Shown: positions 31,027 through 43,567 of the stretch, piece by piece
Numbering within the stretch: the first letter of the stretch is position 1
Layout of the letters: each line of letters begins with the position of its first letter
Assembly: GCA_035610835.1 (NCBI GenBank)
Contig: CM069446.1
Coordinates: forward strand, 65,927,191 to 65,991,190
Source: Ophiura sarsii
Taxonomy: Eukaryota > Echinodermata > Ophiuroidea > Amphilepidida > Ophiuridae
Direction: 5' to 3'
Length of the DNA: 64,000 nt
Made by a program: the position numbers and the translations under genes
Notes under the pieces: generated by a model
Database searches by the model: none
What the model was told of the DNA's origin: nothing
The model's input: only the letters and a program-made list of their open reading frames with translations

Positions 31027-32493
31027 GGACATGTGTTTTTAACTGACCACCTAAAAGGGGCGTTGCATTTTTGGTGACGAATCATCCATCTCTCTCTATT
31101 AAAGGGGCATTAAGCGATGTGGTGGAGGCAGCGCCCTCAATTACAAATATATATGATAACAACTGGGATTTGTATATTTTTTCAATTGTATTACATGTAT
31201 GAACTTACACCTTTAAGGATTAAGAAAAATCAGCCCTCTTTGTACAACAAAACGTCGATTCAAAAATGCTGATCTCCGCTAGATCAGCATATTACGTCAG
31301 ACAGTATCCCCCTGCAGCACGCCTGATAAATATCACGAACCATATTTGCATAGAGGGCGTTTTCAATAGCGATGGTATTGTTTTAAACAAACAAGTTTTG
31401 CTGTATTTTGGGCTGTATTTTTGTTAGTAGAAACAACAATAAGGGCAATTTTTAACGCTCATCTTGAATTCTGAAGTAAATTTTAAAAAATTAAAAAAAC
31501 GTCAACACCACTTAATGTCCCTTTAACTCAACAACTACATGTGGTAGAGCTATAATGGTTTAGGTGTCATTCGAAAGCCTATTTATCTAGCCACATTGTG
31601 TGAATAAATCAGGTATTTCTATAACTGTTTAGAGCTGAGATATGATTAATTATATTTCAAAAGTCAGGGTGGTGGCGGTGGGGTGGCGGCGGTGTGGCGC
31701 TGTGTGCAATCTCTATGGGGAATATAGAAAAATTTCCCCAATTCTACGTTCAATTTACATTAACTCCTCATGCCTGTATGGTACAAACATGATTTTGCTC
31801 TCATTTTTTAGATTGTTTTATATTCCATAAGTTTCTGTTTTAACAAACGTGTCAACTATTATGTAACAATTGTAATCATGAATCGATTGCGTTGTCCTTG
31901 GCTTTCTTCCTATTCGCTACACAGTGAACTTGCCCTAATTCATCGGTCTTACATACATGACTATAACAACAACAAAAGTTCAACCGATGATAGCAAAATT
32001 ATACATTCTTGGAAAGCTCTGAAATAGGCGAATTCAAAAATGGCGTTAAATCAGGATATGGTACATACCCTCAAAAATATATTTGTAAACTCTCATATGA
32101 AATTTAAACGTTTGTACTCATTCACTATCCGATATAGTATATTTCAACAAGTTACCCTTGACAACCATTATGTTCTGACGGGTAATTGCATGAGGAACTA
32201 ATAATATGCACAGTAAAATTATGATTGGGATAGGTATAAAATATAATTGAGCTTTAATCAAAATATTAAAACAATCGATATTATTTGAACATTCTTAATT
32301 ACAACATGTTAGCATTAGGTCCTATATAAATTCCTATATTTGGATTCCTTGTGAGATTTCCGTTCAGAAACTATACACTTTTTATGGGTAGATCAAGTAG
32401 TTATTGCGATATGCTAATTCGAATCTCAGATGGTGTAAAATGTAAAAATATGGACATGCAACGGGAAGGGTGTCGAGTTCAAAACACATGGCC
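31027..32493 (-). mobile_element. GGCC-TIR element, copy 2 (inverted), with nested MITE
   Basis: Reverse-complement relative of 480-1469. Its right end gggtgtcgagttcaaaacac...GGCC (32470-32493) is well preserved; the left end (31027-31066) is mutated. A TTAA MITE sits inside at 31099-31526. Non-coding. Confidence 0.75.
31099..31526. mobile_element. TTAA-flanked MITE nested in GGCC-TIR element
   Basis: Ends ttaaaggggcattaagcgat / accacttaatgtccctttaa with TTAA on both sides. The related element at 480-1469 has the uninterrupted target (gttgagTTAAtagtgag at 1382-1398). Related in reverse to 11511-12079. Confidence 0.88.
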
Positions 32494-32840
32494 ATATACA
32501 AAACAGATTTTTCAGAAACCTTTTCACGATTATCTCAATGATTACTGAACCGATACTAAGCATGTTTGTACTTTTTTCAATGCATTTCTCATGATGATTC
32601 CAAGTATGATAATGAAATTCAATAATTTCGACATTTTTGAAACATTTTGTGACATTTTGGAATGTCGTTTGCAGACGCCTACCGCATGGACAGTATTAAT
32701 AACGCCTTACATGGTTTAAAAACCTTCTTGAAAAGGTCATTATTAGAGATGGTGAAATCAATATGGCAATAGCCCAGTGTACGATTGTCGTTCAATACGT
32801 TCTACCTCGTCCATTATGACATTGCCAATACGTTGAGATC

Positions 32841-32869
32841 ATTGAGAGAGAGAGAGAGAGAGAGAGGGG

Positions 32870-32915
<46 letters not shown>
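32841..32915 (+). repeat. (GA)n microsatellite
   Basis: About 75 bp of AG dinucleotides interrupted once by a short G run (gaggggggag). It directly borders the tandem array that follows, whose units contain attgagagaga, from which it probably expanded. Confidence 0.95.
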
Positions 32916-32919
<4 letters not shown>

Positions 32920-34345
32920 TTCGAAATAAGCTACACGCACGTAATGCATATGGTGAATGTTGAAAACGTCTAAGTACGTAAATGTGTGTTGACATTTTAA
33001 AGACAAATCTCTAAGTACAAGAACATTTTTTAAGATTATTGAGATAGGTAGAATATTTCTAAATATGCTACACGCACGTAATGTTAAAAAACGAGCATGT
33101 GTGCTCACATTTTAAATAAAGATTTCTAGTAAGTACAAGAACATGTGTCGTTTTTAAGATTATTGAGAGAGCGGCGGAATGTTATAAATACACACACACA
33201 ACGTGAACGTTGAAAAACGTCTCAGTACAAAAATGTATGCTGACATTTTTAAGAAAAATTTCTAAATACAAAAACATACTTTTCGTTTTTGAGATTATTG
33301 AGAGACAGGTTAAATAGTTCTATATAATGCTACACGCACGTAATGCATATGGTGAATGTTGAAAACGTCTAAGTACGTAAATGTGTGTTGAAATTTTAAA
33401 GACAAATCTCTAAGTACAAGAACATTTTTTAAGATTATTGAGATAGGTAGAATATTTCTAAATATGCTACACGCACGTAATGTTAAAAAAACGACAAAGC
33501 ACGAACATGTGTGCTGACATTTTAAATAAAGATTTCTAGTAAGTACATGAACATGTGTCGTTTTTAAGATTATTGAGAGAGCGGTGGAATATTATAAATA
33601 CACACACACAACGTGTACGTTGAAAAACGTCTCAGTACAAAAATGTATGCTGACATTTTTAAGAAAGATTTTTAATTACAAAAACATATTTTTCGATTTT
33701 GAGATTATTGAGAGACAGGTTAAATAGTTCTAAATAATGCTACACGCACGCAATGCATATGATGACTGTTGAAAAACGTCTAAGTACGAAAATGTGTGTT
33801 AAAATGTTGAAGAAAAATGTCTAAGTACAAAAATGTATGCTGACATTTTTAAGAAAGATTTTTAATTACAAAAACATATTTTTCGTTTTTGAGATTATTG
33901 AGAGACAGGTTAAATAGTTCTAAATAATGCTACACGCACGCAATGCATATGATAACTGTTGAAAAACGTCGAAGTACAAGAACATTTGTCTTTTTTTAGA
34001 TTATTGAGAGAGAGGTAGAATATTTCTAAATAGGCTAAACGCACGTAATGCATTATGGTGAATGCTGAAAAACGGCTAAGTACGAAAATGTGTGTTGAAA
34101 TGTTGAAGAAAAATGTGTAAGTACAAAAACATGCGTCTTTTTGAGATTATTGAAAGAGTTGTGGAATATTTCTAAATACACACACATAACGTACATTGTG
34201 AATGCTGAAAAAACGTCTGAGTACGAAATGTGTGTTGAAATGTGAAAGATTGTTTTAAAGATTATTTAGAGAGAGGTAGAATAGTTTTAAATAGGCTACA
34301 CGCACGTAATGCATATGGTGACTGTTGAAAAACGTCTAAGTACAC

Positions 34346-35243
34346 CAGGCGCGGATACAGGGGGGACACGACGGGCCCGCCCCCCCCCCTACCAAAAAAA
34401 AAAGGAAAAAAAAAAAGGAAGAAAAAAAAAGAAGAAAAAAAAGAAAAGAAAGAGAGGAAGAAGCTAGTAAGAGAGAGAGAGAGAGGGGGGCACATCACCC
34501 CTCAGACTCCCCCTGTTCGAGCTTTTAAACAATCTATACTTAAATTAAGAAAAAATCAGTATGCTCTACTTCTTTCTTGCATTGATAAAAAAAAAAAAAA
34601 TATTTATTGGAAATGAAGAGGTGGCTTTTCGATAAAATGTTGGTCAAAATCGAAAATTGAAAAAAATCTACTGCCGAGGGGGGCACATCCCCCCTCAGAC
34701 TCCCCCTGTTCGAGCTTTTAAATCATCTATACTTAAATCAAAAATATATCAGTATAATATGCTCAACTTCTTCCGTGCATTGATAAAAAACAAAATATTT
34801 ATTGGAAATGAAGAGGCTGCTTTTCGATAAAATGTTGGTCAAAAGTATACACCAGATCGTACCAAATGAGTTCGAAAATTGAAAAATTTTCTACTTCTGA
34901 GGGGGCACATCCCCCCTCAGACTCCCCCCTGTTCGAGCTTTCAAATCATCTATACTTAAATAAAAAATATATTGGTATTTAATATGCTCAACTTCTTTCA
35001 TGCATTGATAACAAAACCAAATATTTATTGGAAATGAAGAGGTGGCTTTTTGATAAAATGTTGGTCAAAAGTATACACCAGATCGCACCAAATGAGTTCG
35101 AAAATTGAAAAAAATTCTACTCCCTCAGACACCCCCCTGTCTGAGCATAGCTCGGAGGGCGGTGCTGCGCACCGCTTGGATGGTACCGGCAAAATTTCAT
35201 TTTTTTGGGCCCCCTCCCTAAAATTTTCCTGGATCCGTCACTG
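34346..35243. mobile_element. hAT-like element with internal tandem repeats, 898 bp
   Basis: Ends caggcgcggatacagg / cctggatccgtcactg are flanked by 8-bp duplications AAGTACAC at 34338-34345 and 35244-35251. The interior repeats an approximately 220-bp unit about three times (gggcacatcccccctcagac ... tttattggaaatgaagaggt). Poly-A/G tracts occur at 34397-34480. No transposase. Confidence 0.88.
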
Positions 35244-35609
35244 AAGTACACAAATATCTGTTGACATTTTGAAGAAAAATATATAAGTACAAGAACATGT
35301 GTCGTTTTTGAGATTATTGAAAGAGCTGTGGAATATTTCTAAATATACACACATAACGTACATTGTGAATGCTGAAAAACGTCTGAGTACGAAATGTGTG
35401 TTGAAATTTGAAAGATTGTTTTAAAGATTATTTAGAGAGAGGTAGAATAGTTTTAAATAGGCTACACGCACGTAATGCATATGGTGACTGTTGAAAAACG
35501 TATAAGTACACAAATATCTGTTGACATTTTGAAGAAAAATATATATATAAGTAGAAGAACATATGTCGTTTTTGAGATTATTGAGAGAGCGCTGGAATAA
35601 AGTATAAAT

Positions 35610-35693
35610 ATTTTAAAACGGATTCACCGTCGTAGATAGAAAAGAGACAAATATGGGAAAACGATCTTGCCCGGGAATCGAACCCAGGAACAC
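35610..35693 (-). repeat. 3' half of a tRNA-derived SINE
   Basis: The minus strand reads a clear B box within ctgggttcgattcccgggca. No A-box partner is found, so only the 3' part is present. It interrupts a monomer of the tandem array. Confidence 0.5.
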
Positions 35694-35930
35694 ACACATA
35701 ACGTATATTATGGTGAACGCTGATAAAAGTACGAACATGTGTGTTCAAATTTGGAAGAATAATTGTTAAGTACAACAATATGCGCCGTTTTTTAGTTATT
35801 CATTGAGAGAGCGGTGGATTATTTCTAAATACACATATAACGCATATGGACAATGCTGAAAAACGACTAAGTACGAAAATATGTTTTGAAAATGTAATTG
35901 AAAACTTATAAGTCCAAGAACATTGTGTCG

Positions 35931-38329
35931 TTTTCTAGATTATTTCATCAAGTGCTAAATGTATGTTGAAATGTTGCTCAAAATATTCCCAGTCCAAATG
36001 TGTGTTGAATGAGGGTGTGTTGAAATGTTGACCCTCAATTTCAAAATCCTTAAATACATATGAAGAGGGCCTACATCCACTTTGGCTCTTTTTGAGAAAA
36101 GTAAAAAAAACCTGTTTCTAATTATTCAAGTTGAGCAATTGAAAAAATGGATTATTGAAGAGGTACACCATACTAACTTAAATTGGAATAAATTTCAAAT
36201 GTGCTAGTTTTTAATATTTTTTAAATCATGTTTAAATTTTTTGAAAATTTGGATGTAAGCCCTTTTGAAACAAAACTCCATCTGTTTGTACATTAGAAAT
36301 GTATAGGGCACAATCATATGTTCCAAGGAGACAAAGTCATTTTTTCTCCAAAAAGCCCTACATCTCATTGTATACAGCCATTGAAGTTGTTGTTTTGTTG
36401 CAAAAGGGCAAACTCATTTTTGAAAAAGAATGCACCATAATCCATAGCCCTTTTGCAACAAAGCTCTTCATATGTGTGTAGTATTTTGTCTGAATATTTC
36501 TTGGAAGTCCATGAAAGTATGCTGTTTTTACAGCTTTAAAAGAGGTTTAACGTTTCTAAGTACTATCAAATTTATTAGGTTTTGAGTTACAATTTATGGA
36601 TGTTGCATACTCTTTCCGCATCAAAAACCAATAAAATGTACTTTTCAATTACATTCATCCAAGCTACCAAACTACATGCTAACCATGCCCTATATCACGA
36701 CATGCCTTTTGTGTCTATGTCGTTCTATGTAATGTTGTTCACTTGTCGTCAAACCCCGAGAACAGACTGAGCAGACAGGAGGCTCTCTTTATAGGGCGAT
36801 TGCATAGGTGCCATTAGTTCAAATAATCCTTTAGACGAATACATGAATGGATGGAGTCCAATCAATTGGATCAATAAGTTTAACAGGTGTTTGGTATTGT
36901 ACTTGGGGGATGATTTGTATCTAATAACCTTCGTGCAATCATTGTACTCTCCGCGCACACGCAGAGAACGTTGTGCAAACGTATCAGTTGTCGTACCATT
37001 AACGTAGACAGCGACTTGGACGCACTAAGAACGTTTACAGAGTAGTGGAAGCGCAGTGAGATTCCGTGAGACTTTAAAGAAGAAACACAATGGGTTGGAA
37101 TAAGAGACAGTGAAAATGCGATAGGCGGCCGATAGGAGTGTACTAAGAGCTACCTTGTTTTAAAAAATAACAATGTTGAGCAGTTTTCCGCGCTCTTCTT
37201 GCGTGTTACATGGGGAGCATCCTCTACCGCTCTAGATAGTGTTGACTGCGTCCCAAACGGTTCTATAGGCCCTTTGACATGTAAGCGAATACAGCTAACG
37301 TGTGCTCGATATTTTTTGAAATTTGGGCGTGCGTTTCCACCGGCAACCGTGGACACACAACATATTCTCACCATCTAACCGTGGACCTTTCGCCAACCGT
37401 GGACCGTCCACAGTTCTAGACTAGGTGCATGGGGCTACAATTAACCCACAAATGCATTTAAAAGCACGTTTAAATAAAGTCCTCAGTCACAGGTACCAAT
37501 ACCGTACGCGGTTGGTAGATACAATTTTGTATAAAAAAGTGTTTAAAACGTCCTCGTTATGTCGGTTAAAATGTGATACACACCGTCGTCGGTTGGATAG
37601 TTCTAAACTACGTCCACGTTTGGAGGCGATTGCACATAGGGGTGTGTATGTTCGTGTGTAAGTTGTCATTCGTTCGTGACATATTTGATTTGGTATACGT
37701 TGTATTCGGTCACATGTTAGCTCTATTCTCTAATATATGACAGTCCCTTTAAAGACCTTAATGCGATTGCTTGGACGCTTTGATACTATTTTTTTCAGCG
37801 CAACGCAATCGAAAGGCCTGATCGTGTAACAGCTCCATAATCAAAGGGCATATTTTCACTTACAACACTTTTATCGTTTACAATATGTAACTGAAGTTTA
37901 GAACGGATTTACTTGACAGATAGGTATGTTTTGTCTCGTCACTTGCTTAAACATTACTTCGACTGTTTCCATCACACTAAATGAACATTCGGTTTTCAAT
38001 GCATCTCAAGACAAGTACTACCAGTACTCAGACCAGTTTACTATATTTGTAGCTGAGATTGAAAGCTACACTTGTGAAATACTTCATAAGATTCGGCTTA
38101 AGGAAGGAGTAACAACTTATTGAATGACCCTCGTATTTAGCAGAAAAGGCTAGGACCTTAAAAATAAAGACAAAATGGAAAGGCTGCATGGTGTGTTGAT
38201 ACGATTGTACCTATCCAGGAAAATAGTTTCAGATAAATATTGCACGCAAACATCTGCAAACTTGTGTTCATCTTAAATTGTTTCAATCTAAAGATCACTG
38301 ATATTGAACCGCAGAAAGAAAAAAGAAAA
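35931..38329. other. Stretch without recognised gene
   Basis: Bases 36062-36290 contain gggcctacatccactt and gatgtaagccc motifs in both orientations, also seen at 17761 and 17950, so they are probably decayed element ends. Several ORFs of 60-78 codons lack domain or splice support. Nothing else could be named. Confidence 0.35.
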
Positions 38330-38344
38330 AAAAGAAAAATCATA

Positions 38345-38455
38345 CCTACCATGCAAACCCTCGGGTTGCGAAGAGGCAATTTGTTTTGATTTTCCGTAGA
38401 GATTTTCCAAAGAGTGTAGTCTGACAAACCCGATACTCTATCCACCACCACACCA
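38345..38455 (-). repeat. Possible tRNA-like SINE or tRNA relic
   Basis: The minus strand shows tggtggatagagtatcgg (A-box-like), a gtttgtcagacta anticodon-arm-like block and gggtttgcatgg (weak B box), spaced wider than in a normal tRNA. A T-rich/CT tract follows. Too degenerate for a functional tRNA. Confidence 0.3.
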
Positions 38456-39386
38456 CAAGATATGACGAGAATAACGTTCGTGATGATGATGCAGTCACGT
38501 CTATTCCGGTTGCAGTTCTACACTATTGTGAAAGCAAGCAGTTTGAGCTTAGGTACTTTAACATGGTATGGTAGTTTCAACAATCAATGACGTATTATCG
38601 CGTCAAACACAAGCTTTCATTGATTTCACCGGAGCTGATGTAAACTTCAAATTCAGGAAGTGCAGGTGGGTGGAGGGGATTTTAAGCTAGGCAATTGTAG
38701 ACGCTTGGTGTCGCTCTCAGTATAATGTACAATGCTATCACCTCATTGGCCACGCTGTTGAATAGGGATGTATTTAGCACTGGAGTCTGGAGTTTGGACT
38801 CATGAAGTTGTAGAGATTTAAATTTAGGGTTTTTTGCCGAGCGACAACTAAGTGTACCAAGTAACCTGTGTAAAAACAAAGGAATGAACAATCAATGAAC
38901 AAAGTGAATGATAATCAACTTTTAGATCTGTCTTTCCAAAGATTTTTGAGTACAGGTATGATAATCTCTATTGAAATGTCGTTAAGAACCGATGCTACGT
39001 GTTTTTCAATAGCATTGGTTGTCTCTTGCGACAACAGCATGGCCCTTGTAGTAGCTGTTTTTACCCAAAAACTAACTTTATAAAATAAATTCCACGTTGA
39101 AAGTGGAAATACTTCTACCAATTTCAATATATTAAATTATCACATTCATTCACCATGTTTGATTGATGCATTTATGATAATTGTACATAACTTCTCTGCC
39201 CAGTGTTTTTATAGAACTAAACTTCAACCCACGCGCACATGAATAATACTACATGGTCTTTATCTTGATCCGAAACACACATAGCTTCAAACGACTCGGC
39301 GTACATAAGTATCTCCTCATTAAAATTATATTTTATCTGTGGTCACCTGCATTTGGAACAAGCTGGCTTCTTACTTTTCAATCACC
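38456..39386. other. Stretch without recognised feature
   Basis: No transposon ends, splice-supported exons or RNA genes were recognised. Short ORFs on opposite strands overlap each other and are not supported. Confidence 0.35.
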
Positions 39387-39388
39387 TA

Positions 39389-40418
39389 CACTCTGAATGT
39401 CAGGGATTTAAATTCTAAATCTCAATCAGGATTTAAAAAAAGATAAATCTAACAAGATTTAATTTTAATCTGAAAAGAGTAATTTTACGAACATTTAATC
39501 ACAGACTCGGTGTAAGTTTAAATCTTTTAATGACTTACATTTTAAACCAATCAGATTATCATGATGCGTTTACGTGATCCAATCTGATTCTTTTTACGAT
39601 GTTGCTACGACGCCATCTTTCTTTTGCGACTGTGTGCGCTGTTACGTCTGTGGGGAAAACGTGGAGAAACTCCTGACCGAAAACGACCCGATGCCAGCAC
39701 CACTGACACACCAAAAGGCATGCTTCAGCCCAGTGCACATCCGAGAGCATTTTGAATAGTTTTCACGGTGATACGATGTAGACTTTATTAGAATTTGTTT
39801 TTTTTGTTCGGACTCGCCGGTGGATGGAGTAAAAGTCAGGAATGCCCTACATGCGTTGTTCACTATTTACTGTGACCGTGATCGGTTCCAGTATTATTAT
39901 CATGTTACTCAAAATGCTCACAGATGCACGCCAAACTGAAACACACCCTTCAACATGTCAGCAATACTAGCATCAAAGCCACCTCGGCCAAGAACAGCCT
40001 CCAAATACGCCGCACACACATAAAATGGATTTGAAAAATCAAGTCCAAACAGATTGCTTTTAAATCTTTCTGAGGGTAGATTTTAATCCAAAAAGATTTG
40101 AAATTTAAACTTATTGTGACTTATTTTGTTAATCTCTTTGGATTAAAACTCATTTTGTCAATTGTTTTTAAATCTTTCTGAGGGTAGGTCTTTAATCCAA
40201 AACGATTTAGAATTTAAATCCAGTGAGACTTATTTTGTTAATCCCGTTGGATTAAAAAAATTAAATCCTTGAAATTATTTATTTTAAATCCACATTGATT
40301 GGTCCCTCCCTACAATCCCTGAGGATTTAAATTTAAATCCCTTGGAATTAAATTTAAATCCCTTGGGATTAAATTTAAATCCCTTGGGATTAAATTTAAA
40401 TCCTTGTAATTTAGAGTG
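39389..40418. mobile_element. TIR element with ATTTAAAT-rich ends, 1.03 kb
   Basis: Inverted ends cactctgaatgtcagggatt / gtaatttagagtg lie between TA dinucleotides at 39387-39388 and 40419-40420. Subterminal regions are full of gatttaaatt/aatttaaatcccttgg repeats, with four 21-22-bp tandem copies at 40321-40402. The central part is less AT-rich (39595-40020). No recognisable transposase. Confidence 0.65.
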
Positions 40419-40420
40419 TA

Positions 40421-40943
40421 TACAAAAACTTTCACTTTTGTTGTCACGTCGCCAGAAGTCAATGAACAGAGTGTCACCGGAATCTTAAGTTCAATCACAT
40501 GTTTTGACGTTGTATGGCCCCTGGTTCAGTCGATAATATATTTATGTCTTCTATTCAATATTTTCTTCGCGAAAGGTTTTATTATCGAAGATAGATTTTA
40601 TTTTGCACGGCAGATACATGTAAGTGCTCCGTGCTCGTCAACCAGCGCGTTCGTGTAAAAGGATAATATAGATTTGTTATCTTCTATTCAATATTTGTTT
40701 CGAAAGGTTTTTGCAACGAAGATGCATGTGTAGTGAAAACCTTGGAGGCATCTTGGAGGTAACCTTAGGCCAAATAAAAATTTAAAAAACTAGTTTTTCG
40801 TCCTAATTTTTGAATAAAGACGGATGAAGGCACTTTTTTTTATTTTTAGTAAACAATGCAAAATCACCATTACCAGCGTGGTATTGCATGATTGATTGCG
40901 TAACTAGAAGAGGACGAGGCTTTTTGTAAACTATTTTTTTACT
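40421..40943. other. Short stretch before the Tx1/L1-like LINE
   Basis: Contains a direct near-duplication of about 60 bp (atagatt...cttctattcaatatt...cgaaaggttt) at 40535-40600 and 40666-40720. No gene. Confidence 0.5.
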
Positions 40944-42311
40944 GAAGTTATCTGCAGAAAATAGAATGAAATGTGAAGGTATGATTGACAATGAAGAACA
41001 TTTAACTGCACTTAAAAAAATGTCAAATAACAAAAGTCCGGGGTGTGATGGATTTACTGCAGAATTTTGCAAAGTTCATTGGCAATTGGTCGGTATATTG
41101 ATCGTAGACTTGTTCAACGAGGCATACGAACATGGAGAGCTTTCTTCATCCCACAAGCATGGGATTATTACTTTATTACATAAAGGTAAATTACTACCAA
41201 GAAACAAATTGGATAGTTGGAGGCCAATAACACTTAAACATACGTTTAATTGAAGATATTTTGAGATACACCGAAACAAATAATATTAAGGGGGCTATGA
41301 TCTGTATTGATACGATTAAAAGGGACTACATATTGTATTCCCTTAAACTATTTAACTTTGGTGAAAAAATAATAAATTGGATTAAGACTATGCTTAATAA
41401 CACTATCAGCAGTTGTGTGTTACATAATGGACATTATGTCGTGGCAGCCGAGGTAATGGCAAACCAAATCAGACAGTCAAAATATATACATGGCATAAAA
41501 TTGCCCTTCCTTGAATACGACAAAAATGAAGTAAAAATTACGTAATTTGCGGACGACACAACTATATTTGTTAGAGATGAGGAATCAATAACAAAACATG
41601 CTAAAAACATTTGAACTATTTTCACAAATTTCAGGTTCATATATTATTAAAGTAAAGAGCGCCGCTGTCTGGATTGGTGCTTGCAGAGAATCAACGAAAG
41701 AAATTGGGGGGATTAATTGGAAATGTGTACCAAATAATATTTTAAAAATTATAGGGGTAGTAGCAAACCCATGTACCAAAATAGAAGAGTTATCTGTAAA
41801 TTGGGAGTCAAAGATGGAATTGATAGAACGATCTATCAGATCAGAGCTACCATGAGAAACCTTACAATGGTCGGAAAGGTACTGATAGTAAAAAGCCTTT
41901 TAGCATCAAAGCTATCATTTATCGGTTCAATAATTGACTTACCCTCGGAATTTGTAAATCGTTTAAATAGGATGTTTTTTAAATTTGTGTGGGGTGGATC
42001 AGAAAAAGTTAAACGTACAACATTAATAAATGAATATGAAAAAGGTGGGCTGAAAATGCTCAACTTATCACATTTGTTGGATTCGCTCAAGTTGACATGG
42101 ATCAAAAAGCTCGTAGATTCAAAAATCAGCACGTGGAAAAATATTCCTATTTCTTTATTGAAAAATACATGCTTAGACCTAAATATCTTCAAATGCAATT
42201 GTAGTTTTGAAACTATGAATAAATCCGTAAAAGGTATTTTAAAAGAAATACCATCATTCTACCACAGCCTAATCAAAATTTGGCTTAAAACCAAAAATAC
42301 TGAAACTATAA
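40944..42311 (+). pseudogene. Tx1/L1-like LINE ORF2 fragment (reverse transcriptase), part 1
   Basis: Pieces of a reverse transcriptase in several frames: LTALKKMSNNKSPGCDGFTA, then SWRPITL (40966-41236); NFGEKIINWIKTMLNNTISS (from about 41270); FADDTTIFVRDE after a stop (about 41548); and the C-terminal MFFKFVWGGSEKVKRTTLIN region (41771-42311). The order and motifs fit Tx1/L1-type ORF2. Internal deletions remove the catalytic-palm parts between SWRPITL and the next block and before FADD. Stops and frame changes show it is dead. It is interrupted at 42312 by a DNA transposon and resumes at 43370. Confidence 0.85.
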
Positions 42312-43369
42312 GGCCATGCGTTTTGAACTCGCCACCCTTTGCGTTGCGTATCCGATTTTTAACATTTTACGTCATATGCACTTCAAGTTAGCATATCACC
42401 CTAACTACTTGCCCTACCCCATAAAAAGTATACATTTTCTTAAAGGAAATTCCATGAGGAATCCAATTAAGCTATTGAAATCAGGATAGGACCTAGTGGT
42501 AACATGTTATGATTCACAATGTTCAAAACAAAACAAAAAATCTTAAATTTATTTGAGATCCATGTAATTCTTATAGCTACCCATGACATAATATACTTTG
42601 CATTTTTGAATTCCTCAAGACATTACTAACAAGCAAATCTATGATTGTCAAGGGTTACTATATTGGTAAAATAAAATACCGGCTGATGAATGGGCCCCAT
42701 TTTTTAGAGTTTACACAAATATTTTGTTAAATATGCCCCCTACACTGATTTAAACTGCATTTTTGAATTGCCCTTGTTGAGAGCTTTCCAAAAATGTATA
42801 CTTTTGCTATCATAGATTGAATACTTTTTCCGTTAGAGTAATTTATATAAATTGGGGTTAATATTTGCGTTTACTGTGTAGCGAATAGGAAAAAAGCCGA
42901 TGATCATGCGACTTATCCATAATTAATAGTTGTTACACAAGGTTGACTAATCTGTTAAAACACAGCCATAAAGACTATTAAATAACCTTTAAGAAGAGAC
43001 CAACATCATGTTTGTAGCTCATCCAGAGGTGAATTGATTCAAGTTTAAACGCACCGCATGGCATGCAATTTTTTTTCCCAATAGAGTTTATGTGTACCCC
43101 CCCCCCTCCACTCCCCCCCCCCCCCCGCCCCCCCCCCCCCTTCCGCCACCTCATCTGTTCCCAACTCAATCAACCACATCTCCCCCATTTAAGAGGTGAT
43201 ATGCTTCATATTTACAGGTTATGTAATGCAATTATTTAGCTTTCAAATGAGACCAAAACCATGACAATATCTTTTTGCGTTCCCGAGTTGTCATGATTTG
43301 AGCAGAACACGATTCGGAAAAGCGCAACGACGCCACATTTTTGGGGTGGCGAGTTCAAAACGCGTGGCC
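42312..43369 (+). mobile_element. GGCC-TIR element, copy 3, complete, 1058 bp
   Basis: Terminal inverted repeats ggccatgcgttttgaactcg (continuing ccaccc) and its complement match over 26 bp with one difference. ATAA at 42308-42311 and 43370-43373 is the target duplication. The insertion is inside the LINE reading frame. It contains C runs at 43098-43140. Non-autonomous. Confidence 0.92.
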
Positions 43370-43567
43370 ATAAACGAAATAGAAAACTGGAATAATCAAG
43401 TAATATGGAATAATGATTGTATTACGAGCAAAGGTAATACATTGTACTTTAAGGGATGGATAAAAATAGGTTTTGTTTATGTGTCAGACTTATTCAAAGA
43501 CGATGGGGGAAATGTATACATTTGATGAAATAAAGGACAGATTTGTTCATCAAGCAAATGCTCAACC
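43370..43567 (+). pseudogene. Tx1/L1-like LINE ORF2 fragment, part 2 (C-terminus)
   Basis: Continues the LINE frame after the inserted element: ENWNNQVIWNNDCITSKGNT then LYFKGWIKIGFVYVSDLF and a DDGGNVY block, a typical ORF2 C-terminal motif series. The frame breaks near 43525, and the minisatellite starts directly after. Confidence 0.8.

Larger units (their letters stand above)
32916..35930 (+). repeat. Higher-order tandem repeat array
   Basis: Monomers of about 130-145 bp share gattattgagaga, gaaaaacgtctaagtac and gtacaagaacat. Two monomer types alternate (ctacacgcacgtaatgcata and acacacacacaacgtg). The block starting gctacacgcacgtaatgc recurs at 32930, 33329 and 33739, a higher-order period near 400-410 bp. 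The array is interrupted by a hAT-like element at 34346-35243 and a SINE fragment near 35610-35693. Non-coding. Confidence 0.88.

Noticed and set aside
32785..33108. ORFs over the (GA)n tract (Arg/Glu and Ser/Leu repeats)
   Set aside because: Translation of a dinucleotide microsatellite.
36299..37669. Several 60-78-codon ORFs
   Set aside because: No domains, no splice-site support and no second copy to test conservation.
39559..39863. Overlapping ORFs with Cys-rich peptides on both strands
   Set aside because: They lie within a TIR element, overlap on opposite strands and match no family I know; mentioned only as a GC-richer core.
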